This document shows positions 1 to 9,985 of a stretch of DNA of 64,000 nucleotides, piece after piece (within the stretch, counting starts at the first letter, position 1; each line of letters begins with the position of its first letter). The translations under genes were made by a program, and so were the position numbers. Location: positions 2,605,528 through 2,669,527 of the forward strand of contig CAJSYZ010000004.1 of assembly GCA_910574455.1 (NCBI GenBank), given 5' to 3'. Source of the stretch: Trichaptum fuscoviolaceum. Taxonomy: Eukaryota > Basidiomycota > Agaricomycetes > Hymenochaetales > Trichaptaceae. Under the pieces are notes generated by a model. That model was not told the DNA's origin. It saw only the letters and a program-made list of their open reading frames with translations, and made no database searches.

Positions 1-1
1 T

Positions 2-647
2 CCTTCTGACTATGCGACTATCGCTGCAGGTACAGCTGCTTTCCCTACTGCCATTTACTTCTGGGGTAAGCCATAGTATCTTTTGAATGGTCAAGCTATG
101 AGATTCTCATTAATCGCAGATATGGCTGATCCAACGCATATTCGCCTGAGGACGAGCTTGCGCTTGGGTGGTCTCTTGGGCTTCGTTGGAGGATTCTTGA
201 TGGCGTACCAACGCTCAAGCTGTGCGTGCTGTGGTTCTCTCTATTTGACCATTATTAACATGTTTTTTCACGTCAGTCCGTTTTTGGGGCTGGTCAGAGA
301 ACAAGCGGGAAGAAGAAAGGGATCTGGCAGAACTTTCGCTACGTGCACGGGAAGGCAAGCCTTTGTATGGTGAATCTGATCAACCGTTGTGGGTACAAGG
401 TGCAGCGCACAACAATTCTGCTTTCTCTCAACTTAAATTTCGTAAGCACTCTCGTATCTGTGCTTGTGCCTATTCTAACTAATATCTTCTTGTCAGATGC
501 ATTCCCTTGGTATTTGACTTTGCTACTTGGTATTGACTATGACCAACTCATATTTGCTTTCCCAGGTTCAATCTTGTCCACCATCCATGGCACGGTACAG
601 ATCCTTCGAAATACGGCGTGAAGTCGAAGAAGGAAGATGAGCAGTGA
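2..647 (+). CDS. NUXM: NADH-ubiquinone oxidoreductase 21 kDa subunit (partial, 5' end missing)
   Basis: This is an accessory subunit of mitochondrial respiratory complex I. Five exons can be joined in frame: 2-65, 120-221, 277-441, 497-509 and 566-647, all with GT-AG introns. The visible protein starts inside the conserved N-terminal domain (SDYATIAAGTAAFPTAIYFW) and runs through a glycine-rich membrane segment (LRLGGLLGFVGGFLMAYQ) to a charged ENKREEERDLAELSLRARE stretch. It ends with the C-terminal domain of the family, rich in Trp and His (FPWFNLVHHPWHGTDPSKYG). The 13-nt exon 4 is unusually short but restores the frame. The start codon lies left of the window. The gene converges on a DnaJ gene with only 35 bp between the two stop codons. 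Family assignment is by recognised motif; membership of complex I is known for the family. Confidence 0.85.
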
Positions 648-676
648 TAGAGATTCGCCTTGCCAGTGTACAACTC

Positions 677-682
677 AATAAA
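677..682 (+). terminator. Candidate polyadenylation signal AATAAA
   Basis: An AATAAA hexamer lies 30 nt after the stop of the complex I subunit gene and directly abuts the stop codon of the convergent DnaJ gene, so the two transcripts probably overlap at their 3' ends. It is a sequence match only. Confidence 0.35.
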
Positions 683-1404
683 CTACTTTGTCACTTTTCT
701 CTGCCTCCCATTATCCTGCTCGCTCGAGTCTAGCTGGCATAAGGCATCAAGCATATTGGCAATCATCTCGGCTTGCTCCCTATCTGCTTTCTGCCGTTCC
801 AAGAATTCAACTCTCTTCTGGCGTGAGCTCTCCCGAAGCGCGGCCATGCGTGATTGGAAGCGCGCCTCTGCTTTCTCCGCCCATGCCTGCCGCTCCTGAG
901 CGCGTCGTAGGTTTGCTTCGTCCGTAAATATACTCCATCTCTTCTCGACATTTGGTCGAATGCCATGCTGTCTGTCGTACGCCTATACAAGAATCGCAGT
1001 TCGTGACTGAAATTCTTCTATATTCATTTGCGAGCACCCACCCTGCGTTTCGCCGCATCACTGAGTAGTTCAAATGCTTCGTGTACCTAATTGTTCCGGA
1101 TTTATCGTAGGTAATGCACATATAATACCAGAGTACGCACTTTATGAAAGTTTCGCTCGGCTTCCTCCTTTTGCTCTGCAGTGCTATCTCTGTCAAGCTT
1201 ATCGGGATGTGTTTCCAGGGCTCGCTGCTTGTAGCCACGACGAACTTGGAGGAGTTTAATACTTGCGAAGGCAAACAAATGTGCAATATGTCACTAACTT
1301 TCCTCAGTGGTAGCTCCGCTCGGCACACCTAGAGTACCATATAAATCTTCGATTGGTTTGGGAGACGGAGGTCGACTTGAGCTTGAACTACCCGAGTCGC
1401 TCAT
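683..1404 (-). CDS. DnaJ (Hsp40) domain protein, short, paralogue A
   Basis: This is a J-domain co-chaperone of 184 residues, expected to stimulate an Hsp70 ATPase. The exons are 1404-1299, 1244-1141, 1086-1042 and 982-683; they join in frame from ATG to TAG. The J domain spans about residues 19-88 and contains the HPD triad (residues 48-50) followed by Lys. Helix IV ends LLSDAAKRRAYDRQHGI. The C-terminal third is a charged Arg/Glu/Gln-rich region, probably a coiled coil, with no zinc finger or client-binding domain, so it is a class III (DnaJC-like) member. The N-terminus is a Ser-rich tail. Its three introns sit at exactly the same J-domain positions as those of the DnaJ gene at 4.9-6.4 kb. 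The client and cellular site are not evident. Confidence 0.85.
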
Positions 1405-1640
1405 GACTGTTCAGACAAAACAGGGTGTGAAATTTTACAGTCTAGCTTGTACGCGACCGATTTCTAGAGAGCATTAATCATAGGAAAGTCAAAGGAAGTC
1501 ATGGTGGCAGTCTCATGCTTCGTGGTAGTGAATCCTTACATGCTGTTTGCACACGAAAACAATGATATGTATGCTGTTCTGAACGCACGCAAACACGGCA
1601 CAAATACGACACGGCATCCTCCGTAGTACTACTAGTACTA

Positions 1641-1671
1641 CAGTGGCGAAAGGCCAAAACCCGCCTCTGGG
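1641..1671 (+). repeat. Left terminal inverted repeat of the MITE
   Basis: This begins CAGTGGCGAAAGG and pairs with the reverse complement of 2227-2257, with mismatches at positions 15, 22 and 29. Confidence 0.8.
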
Positions 1672-2226
1672 TGCAGGCCGGAATTTTGCGTGAAAACTCG
1701 CCATACTGAAATTTTTGTAATCAAAGTAAGAAAGATACGTCGATTTATGCAATAAAAAATTTCCGGGCAATGTTTCAAATTTTTTTGAAGGACATGAATT
1801 TTTTTTGTTAGATTTCAGCCTTTATTGGCCTTGGATTGGCTGGAAATATAATCAGGAGTGATTTCCGAACCTTTCTGGAAAGCTACCCAACTACGGTTAA
1901 AGAGTTGGATGGCCTTTGCCGGGTTACCGGAAATATAAATTCCGATTAAAATTTCTCGTAATGATAGATTTTCTGTTTGAGGCTCATCGGATCGCGAAAA
2001 GACGTTGATTCCGCATGTTCCGAACCCGTGGGAACTATTTAGAAGAGCTGCAGCCCCAAATTAAGCAAGATGTTTCAAATTCAGACAAGAGATATTTTTC
2101 GGAATCAATTTTGCGCAAAACTAATCTATAAGAAATGAAGATATACTGCATTAGAAGCTATTTACGCAGTTTCAGGGTCATTGGTTGAGTTTTGTGTCCG
2201 CAGAAAGAAAAGTTTTGAAGGGGTTT

Positions 2227-2257
2227 CCGAGAGGCTGGTTTTAGCCTTTCGCCACTG
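2227..2257 (-). repeat. Right terminal inverted repeat of the MITE
   Basis: Read on the minus strand it begins CAGTGGCGAAAGG and matches the left end at 28 of 31 positions. A TA dinucleotide follows directly. Confidence 0.8.
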
Positions 2258-2625
2258 TATAAGCCTACATATCGCTTGATTAACAATACATTTCTGTCGG
2301 TAAGTTCAATTATCAGCTACAGTGCGTACTATGAGTAAACTCCTCTAAGAAGCAGCGCAGCATAGATCACTCGAAGGACATCTGTTGTGGGACAATCGTT
2401 TTAAACATGCGAGGACTATTGGGATGAAGTTCAAGAAAGGACGAAGGTAGGACGTAGACAGTTTATATACTGCAAATCAGAATCTACCTTCGTTGCTTGC
2501 TGGTACCTCATATCACTAGCCTAAGAAGCTCGAGAACGATTGTGGAACTCGTGAAATAATCTGAAAATACAAAGTTCTGAGACGTTTCTCTTTTATACAG
2601 CAAATAACCCAACTGGGAGAGCTAC

Positions 2626-4688
2626 TCAACGAGCATATTCGATACTTTCCGTATTACTAACAGCATCACTTCTGTCCGATATTCGCTTCCGTACCACCTC
2701 CTCCCACATCGCGTCATTGATTCCTTTCGCTTTTGCGAGCTGTCCACGCAGATGCTGCACCTCGGACTCAAGCTCTGCAACTCGTGCCTGCTGCGAGGGA
2801 TGTGGAAGGCCGTTAGAACCCTGTGCCTTTGCTGCATCTGCATGGGAGTGCGATTGAACGAATGTCGCATGGTCTCGTAGAAGATCTTCCGAATTGTAGA
2901 CGGTGGGATCGTCGTAGACCTGTAAATTAGCGAGGTCAATTCATGCAATGAGATAGAAGTTCATGCGGCGTGCGTCTCATGATAGACTTATGCCCTTTAT
3001 GAAAACAATCTCGCTAGTCGCTAAACATTGTATTTTAACCAAACGACTGAGTAGAAGACGTTGATAGGGAGAAAACCGAGACAAATCTCGTGAGCAGAGT
3101 TACTCACCTCATTATGGACTGGGAGTATCATAGATACTTCGTGTGATTCACGTGCCTTGCCATCTCGAACTCTATGGAACGTTGCAATAGGTCTGGTCGG
3201 AATATTATCCTTGGCACTTGTCACACTGCCGACATTAGTTGACAAGCTAACGTGGCCAATTAAATCTGGAGGTTTGAGCATGCAATCGATATGTGTTATC
3301 GCGAAATTTTGTGTTTTGTCCTTAGCTGGTGAGATCGTGCGTATTAATTGATGTGAAGCGACATCGTAGAGATGTACCTGGCCTGTCGCAGTGCCAACGA
3401 GCAGAGTCGACTGAGTAAGGGAGAGAGCAAGGGTCGAGATAGGCTGTCTATGAAGTAGGTGAGCATTCTGGTCCTTACAATCGGCAATCTTGCGTTATTC
3501 ACACGTAGAATATACAGACATAGGAGGTTTAGTACGCACCGGACAGGTATAATGTGTTTGGGGTTTGAATCTAACCGTATGGCTTTCGCAGAGCCACCAC
3601 CTCCTAGAGCTTCGATACCTGGCAGTTCGCGGTCTGTATCACGACTGCGAAAAAGATTAACTTGATATACTACTCCTGCCAACTCTGCGACTTTCCCGCC
3701 CGAAGAAGAAGCGAAGAACGTGCGCTCTACGTTTTCAAACGCCAGGCACTCAATTGGGCCCGGGAACAGAAACGTAGTAAGAAGCGTCTGCGATGACAGA
3801 TCCCATAGCTTGATCATAAGAATTTACGTGTAAATTAGTCGGTGGCGAGAACAGTAAAGATCGATATTTTGCTAACCTTCACAGAATGATCAAGCGAGGA
3901 AGTCAAAACGCGGCAATGCGGGAACGAACCGGAACCGCAAACAATATCGGTAATGGGAAGCGTATGATCAGATAACACACAATATGGCGCCGGTGTTTCG
4001 TGCTGCAGTTCATTTGCAAGAAGACTGTAATGAGGAGATATGAATGTCATTTAGTCCCAGACAATCACAGAAATCGCCGTAGAACGCCGTAGCTAAACGT
4101 ACCTTGAGACTGACCAAACTGCAACGCCTGAATCTTCACTACCGGAAATGAGCGCAGCTCCGTCTTTGGTAAAACGAAGGACTACTACTGTGCGGTAGTG
4201 CGCATCCCAGACATGGAAGAGAATTCCCGAAGAAATCTACTAAACACAGTTTCAGGATTCAACCCTATCGGAAGGGAAAATAACAACTAGCCTCCCAAAG
4301 ATAGATGCGTCCTTGAGCAGTTCCTCCGGCACACAGCTCACCTCTTCTATCGACTGCAATGCAAGTCAATTTCTCAGGTAAGACCATTTTTAGTGCAATT
4401 TGGTCCTAAGTAGGACATTAGTGAACATGAATAGAAGTCACACAATAACAGTCGCACCTTTTGGAAGTAGTATGTGTTCAAGACAGACTTCTCGGACTGA
4501 GCAGTAAGAATGAAGCCTCCCTGGCCATTTTTCGTCGGTATAGACGCAGTAGAATGTCGATTCGCATTTGTCTGTTTAAAGGATGCAAGTAGAGAGCCGG
4601 TTTGCAGGTCGTGTAATGTGACTGCGCCGTGTCCTTGACTTGAAGACGATGCCCCGGATGAGCAAAGAACTGTCTCTTGATACTGCAT
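2626..4688 (-). CDS. IPI3: WD40 protein of the Rix1 complex, Ipi3-like (pre-rRNA processing)
   Basis: Ipi3 works with Rix1/Ipi1 and the AAA-ATPase Rea1 in 60S pre-ribosome maturation and ITS2 processing in the nucleus. The protein opens MQYQETVLCSSG. It carries WD-type blades, for example GRIYLWE, then SEDSGVAVWSVS, then SLDHSVKLWDLSS, and the family-typical HQLIRT...MLKPPDLIGHV segment. It ends in a predicted C-terminal coiled coil (QQARVAELESEVQHLRGQLA) followed by NDAMWEEVV. The blade encoded before 4250 needs a GC-AG intron. At about 3465-3540 the splice phase between HIIPVR and the next blade does not resolve with an obvious GT-AG pair, so that junction is uncertain. The start at 4688 is the first Met before the conserved QETVL motif. 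It is divergent from the DnaJ gene at 4888. Confidence 0.82.
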
Positions 4689-4887
4689 GTTTGTATAAAG
4701 CAGCACGGCAAACACGAGGTGGTATAATAAAAGCAGATGTAAACTTTCATAGTGCTGAAGAAATTACTAGAAGTATTCACTGGCAATTCCAGCGGAGTTT
4801 TAAATAGCGCGCATTTGAGGCGCGCTCCAGTAAATATCCATAAATTATACTACTTTCGTTGCTACTCCCATCTTTTTGTGCAAGACA
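4689..4887. promoter_or_regulatory. Divergent (bidirectional) promoter region IPI3 / DnaJ
   Basis: Only 199 bp separate the start codons of two oppositely oriented genes, so both promoters must lie here or overlap the 5' UTRs. No TATA box or other defined element is obvious. Confidence 0.45.
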
Positions 4888-6416
4888 ATGCCAAGGCACT
4901 TGTATGAGGCTCTCGGAGTGCCTCAGGATGCAAGTCCAGAAGAAAGTCGGTGCTCACTACACTCATGTTATAGGAGAGGTCCATTGACATTGTTGTGTTA
5001 CAGTCCGAAAGGCATACCGGAAGAAGGCTCTCCAAACGCATCCGGATCGACTGCCACCCAGCGCGTCTGCACAGGATAAAGCAAATGCAGAGGAGCAGTT
5101 CAGAAAGGTCTGTATACTGTCTTAGGTGGCGACTGTTATTCGGGTTCTTATTCAGAGTGTAGGTGAACAATGCATATGAGGTATTGAATGATGAAGAGAA
5201 GCGTAGAGTAAGTACTGCTGCCACTTGCTTCGCTTGCGATTGCTGATGTCTTGCAAAGGCATACGACCGACATGGCGAATGGCCACCGCCAGAACCCCAG
5301 CCGGAAGCGGAAGTGCGACGACGCCGGCATCATGAACCACATAGACATCGTACCTTTGATGGTGCATTCCAAGACCCCTTCAACGAAACCTTCATATCCG
5401 ACCCCTTTGGAGCTCGGTCTCGCAACATGCACTCATCGTACAATTTAACCGACCCTTTCATACTTTTCGACTCTATCTTTGGCGATATTCGACAACAGCT
5501 CCATGACCCATTCTTCAGTGATTCGTTGTTTGATGATCACCTACCCGCTTGGGGTTTTGGTCGCTCACCTTTCGGTAATGGACTGCTATATGATCGGACC
5601 TTTGGTGGGCCTTCTCCGTTTGGTATACTACCCCCATCTCTTGCATTCCCGTCCCTCGATGTCGCACAGGATGCAAGCTTCCAATCTACTTCTCAAGGGT
5701 TGTTTACTCGTGGTCCAGATGGAAATGGTCAATGGGTGTCTCAGAGTAGGACAACGCGAACAATAAACGGTGTAACAGAAAGCGTATGGAAGCGCAGAGA
5801 CGCAAATGTTAGCAGAATCTCTCTCGTCTGCTTGCTCATTTGGCTAACTTCGTATTAGGGCAATGAACATATTACTCACACATATCCTGACGGCCGTGAA
5901 CGTTATCTCATAAACGGGGTAGAGCAACCCCGCGCTGTGCTGAACCGTGACGAACAGCTTTTACCTCCGCCACCTCCTTATCCGGGATCCTCGACTCAAC
6001 CTCTGCCTCTCCCAGTGAAGGACAACCATCGCCTTCGCGACAACCGAAGGCATAGTCATGACCGTCGAACCTCAGAACCTCGCAGGTATCCACCTCCACC
6101 CAACCCGCCACCGGAGCCTCCGATCATCCCTATTGCAAATCAATATAACTCTGCGAATAACTACTATCAAACACCTCAAAGACAATATGCACAGGACGCT
6201 CCTCATGATATTAGGGAGCGTCCTGCACATGGTTCGTCGTTGCCTGTTAGGATTTGGAGACATATTCGGCGGCTTATTTCGGATTTTGTAGCAAGTGTGA
6301 AACGCGATCGCGATTACGACCGACTGAACTCGCGAGAGCATCGACGTCGAGAAAGAGTGCACTATAACGAACAGGAAGAACCTCAGCAAAGGAGAAAGTG
6401 GTGGAGTCGCTGGTAA
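4888..6416 (+). CDS. DnaJ (Hsp40) domain protein, long, paralogue B (DNAJB6-like layout)
   Basis: This is a J-domain co-chaperone of 437 residues. The exons 4888-4945, 5004-5107, 5163-5207, 5259-5807 and 5859-6416 join in frame. The J domain occupies residues 1-70 with HPD at 32-34. It is followed by a long region rich in Phe, Gly, Asp and Pro (residues 90-200: repeated DPF, GFGRSPFGNG), then Pro-rich and Arg-rich tails ending RRKWWSRW. The layout of a J domain plus a Gly/Phe-rich region and no cysteine zinc finger resembles class II DnaJ proteins such as DNAJB6. The basic C-terminal tail is not something I recognise. The first three introns occupy the same codons and phases as in the DnaJ gene at 0.7-1.4 kb, which implies a shared ancestor by DNA duplication. 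Confidence 0.87.
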
Positions 6417-7034
6417 ACAATCTTGTGCGCTTACACTTCTGCTATACATCTTGTACCATATTCTGTGCCGTATTCGAAATGTTTTGTAGCTTTTGCTTCC
6501 ACAATTAGTATAATTTGCTATGTATCCATCATTGTTTGATGTATAATATTCGTATTCTGCAAGCTTCTATATTCTATGCAACCGATATTTCATTAATAAC
6601 TTCCAAAGCATGCATGACCTGGTATGTTGGCTAGTATACACAAATGTATGTAGACATGCACATATAATAAAATCAGGAAACAGGAAGAAAAGAGCGAGGA
6701 TAAGGATTATACCTAGATAACATTCAAACCCATATGAACAATAACGAAGCAGAGCGGCGGAGATTACGAGAATTGGAAAGGAAGGAGCGTGAGGGATAAT
6801 GAACATAGCAAACCGTGATACGCACGGCACGAGTCGACTGGTTAATAACGATACAGCGCAGGTTGACGTTCGCAACCCGCTCAAAGACGTAAGCAATCTC
6901 GATCGACGAGTTTATAACCAAATCCAGGGATTGATGGGAAAGAGGCAAGCGAAAGAGAGATGGGGGAACGCGAGGAAAGTTCCATGACACTATAAACGCC
7001 ACATGCTAAAGAGAGGCCGGACTGAGTATGAAGC
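6417..7034. other. Intergenic, convergent 3' regions
   Basis: AT-rich DNA between two stop codons. I see no gene, repeat or RNA here. Confidence 0.5.
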
Positions 7035-9624
7035 TCATAACACAGTCGTTCGCTGTTGGGAGTGCCCGGATGCTGGAAATGCCGACGACATGGGCGACAC
7101 CTGATTCCCAACTGCACTCATGTATCCATTGCTTTCTGGTGCATAGCGGAAGTCCGTTTCAATGACCTGTGCTGAACCGGAACCATTCGTGTGGGTTGAC
7201 GCTGAGGGAGTGGAAGGCACTTGGCCCACACTTGCAACTTTGCCGATAAACCATGACTATTTAATATAGATTAGCGAATGCGATAGGACGATGATTGAAT
7301 GCACTAGGAACTCACTGGGACCCATCCACGATCACCGCCCTCTTCTTTAACAGCCTGTATGTGATATGAAGTTAATACTTTACATACAGAAGATCAGATA
7401 AACGAGAAGGACGTACGTAAGACCAATGATTATACCGTTTAAACACCCGAAGAAGGTCATCCTTGACCAAGTCAAGCTCTTCTTCGCCCTTCTTTCTGTA
7501 GTCCATCAGTGCCACGCCAGGGAAACTTGTCGAAAGGATATGAAGTGGGAGGATTGGGGTCTTTGAAGCCGGAGAAGCAGGTGGAGAACCATTTTCAGAT
7601 ATTCGAGCTGCATTGGCTTCGGCAATGGCTTTTGCGACGGGTACATTAGTCTCTAGGAGACATCCAGCAGGGACCCAGCCTTGCTTGCTGGAGTCAGTGT
7701 CTACAACACCATTTCCAGCTGGGTCCCTTTGCACGACCCACCACCCTCGAGCTCGTGATAAAATAATGAAGGTGTCTCCTCTGAGGCTAATAGTCAGCAA
7801 ACATCAGAAAAAATGATAAGTGATCACTCACACGACAACATCAAACTCATCATCCTGTTCCGCCATGTAGGGGTAAATTGCTACTGCATAAGAGATTCCG
7901 CTTGCTACAATTTCATGCCGAGAGCTCGTCGACGCTTCCGCGTTTTCGTGCATTGATTTTCCAGAGACAGTCGCATTGGAATCACCTGCCCGTAGTTGAC
8001 TAGCATCTGCACCCGCTTCATCCATCTTGTCCTTTTGCTCAGTCGCGGGTGACATCAGCTCTGGCCAAGCCGGAGTTTGGATGCTTGAAGGTGGGTTCAG
8101 AGGGGGCGTGCCTGTGTTCAACTTCGAAGGTTTAGTCGACAGAGACCGATTATGACCATGGCCTGTAGGAGGTTTCGGTGCCGCAGATGACGATGCGGCC
8201 TCCTTCCGAGCAGCATGCTTTTGCTGTGCCACAACAATTGGTGAACGAATATCCCGGATATGTTTGAGCATGAAGACGGGGTTCTTCTTAGCGTCCTTGA
8301 GTTTCTGGAAGAGCAGCAAGGGTTTTTCATCGTAGCTGAGACATCGCTCTGTGTATATGAATTAAGCCTCATATAGCACCTTTTCACCCAATCGACATAC
8401 CTGTAGTCCCATAGCAAATGAACATGGCGTAGTTCTGCCAGTCGTCGTTGTTGATCTTATATTTCTTCAAGGCAGCGGGTAGAACTTTCCAAGCTGGATC
8501 ATCCATACTGACCTTGAAACTCTTCAAATTCTCTGAGGACGTGCTTATACTCGTCGGTGGAATGGAGTCTTGTCTATTCGGTGGTTGTCTATTTGTTTGA
8601 TTGGTTAAAATGCCACTCGTGTCTGGCGTCGGCATACTCGATGAAGCAGTAGTAGCCGCTGTCGAGCGAGAAACACCAGAACGATCGCTATACGTGGACT
8701 GATAAGATGACTGTCCAGTCTGCCTAGATAGTGCATCGTATTCGGACTTCTGGGGTGATGGATGTGGTGATTCGGTTTGCATAATACTCGTCTCAGGCTT
8801 CGTCGGCGAACGCGCACTCTTGTATTGCGCCCATTTGAAGGAAGGTTGTTTCCGTAACGGATGTGTGTCTTTATCCTATATCATTTGTTTAAGTGCAACA
8901 TTCGACATATAACACCCTCAGTTTACTCACTGCTGCTTTCTCTGGCCTTCCTATCTCAGAAAACACACCCTCACATCGTTCCCGTAACCTATTGTTCTCG
9001 TATTCCAAAATCGTCAGGCGATCCCCTGTGGAAATGTTCACTGACTTTGCTCTAGAATGGTAGCTAGTCACGTACTGTGTACTCGAAGTTCCGCGAACAA
9101 GCTATGTAGAGATATATGTTCCTCTGGCTCTTCCTGCTCCGCTGTATGGCCAGGTCAGACAGCCCACAGACTTGGAAATGTTCAACTCACAAGCCGGGAC
9201 ATAATGACCAGGTTCAATTTCTATACTTTGGTTCACTTTGACCTGATACACGCCCTTCAAGATAGCAAGCCTCTGTCCTATCGTCTGTATCCCTATCTCC
9301 TTCAAGGTGTCCGCGTCCAGTTGTGCAAGAATATCGCCCGTGATTCCATGCTCTGCGTCCTTCAGGTCAGTAAACCGAACACATAATTTTGGCATCATAC
9401 TCACCGTGCAGTTGAGCTTCGTATTGGGGAAAGCCGAGCTTCGACAGGAATAGGTGGACGTCATGCTCATCCCAATCCATGATATTGGCCTGAGGTTCTT
9501 GGGAACCGTCCATCGTTGTCGTCGCTGTTGGAGACGGTGAGCACGGTGCAGTCACTGCAGTGTACTTGTTCAGGAGATATTTTGGAGGTTTACTTCTTGT
9601 TTGGTATTGATGTGGGTTATACAT
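7035..9624 (-). CDS. ubc2: SAM-RA-SH3-SH3 signalling adaptor (Ubc2/Ste50-like)
   Basis: In Ustilago maydis Ubc2 and yeast Ste50, such adaptors link Ras/Cdc42-type signals to the MAPKKK of the mating/filamentation pathway. The N-terminal SAM domain begins MDWDEHDVHLFLSKLGF and continues GITGDILAQLDADTLKEIGI. A short coiled coil (DRLTILEYENNRLRERCE) and a Ser/Thr-rich linker follow. Next comes an RA-type domain (VLPAALKKYKINNDDWQNYA, then ERCLSYDEKPLLLFQKLKDA). Two SH3 domains close the protein: one with YAVAIYPYMAEQ...WVPAGCLLET, the other with VALMDYRKK...GWVPSWFIGK. Ste50 lacks the SH3 pair; basidiomycete Ubc2 has it. The start is the first ATG of the open frame. The exon edges between SAM and RA are not fully resolved. 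A broken paralogue of the RA-SH3-SH3 part lies at 19.3-21.5 kb. Confidence 0.85.
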
Positions 9625-9985
9625 AACCACATTCAGCTCAACCACACCTACCAAATATAGAAGTCCTATTAATAGCTATAAGTTGCGTTTTTTCTATGAT
9701 AAGAATGTCTTGTGCTAAACATGGTGCGCACGGAAATATAAATCGAATTTGATACAGCTCTATTACATCAATGCATTATATGTTAGCAATCATGTCTCGA
9801 TCACAGCGAAGGAATAGCAGTGCAAATGGCGTCGCTACAGAATAAAAGTAATATTAATACACGGGTCAATTAACATCTGCGTGTTGGACACAGATGACAT
9901 CGAATCAAGAGGATGGTGTGAAAGTGACTACAGTGAAAGTGTCCGTCCCCACTGTACCACAATATTAGTGTAATGATTCTGAAGC
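9625..9985. other. Intergenic spacer
   Basis: This spacer lies between the 5' end of the adaptor gene and the 3' end of the transcription factor gene, both on the minus strand. No feature is recognised. Confidence 0.5.

Larger units (their letters stand above)
1641..2257. mobile_element. MITE (non-autonomous Tc1/mariner-pogo-type DNA element)
   Basis: The element is 617 bp, bounded by imperfect inverted repeats of about 31 bp (28 of 31 positions match) whose outer 14 bp are identical and begin CAGTGGCG. It is flanked on both sides by the dinucleotide TA (1639-1640 and 2258-2259), the usual target duplication of the Tc1/mariner/pogo superfamily. The inside is AT-rich with no open reading frame of transposase type, so it must depend on a transposase from elsewhere. 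Its ends differ from those of the pogo element at 29.5 kb apart from the initial CAGT, so that element is probably not its source. It sits in the upstream region of the DnaJ gene, 237 bp from its start codon. Confidence 0.8.
1405..2625. other. Intergenic region holding a MITE
   Basis: No gene is supported between the DnaJ start and the IPI3 stop. About half of the stretch is the 617-bp inverted-repeat element described separately; the flanks are ordinary AT-rich spacer. Confidence 0.6.
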
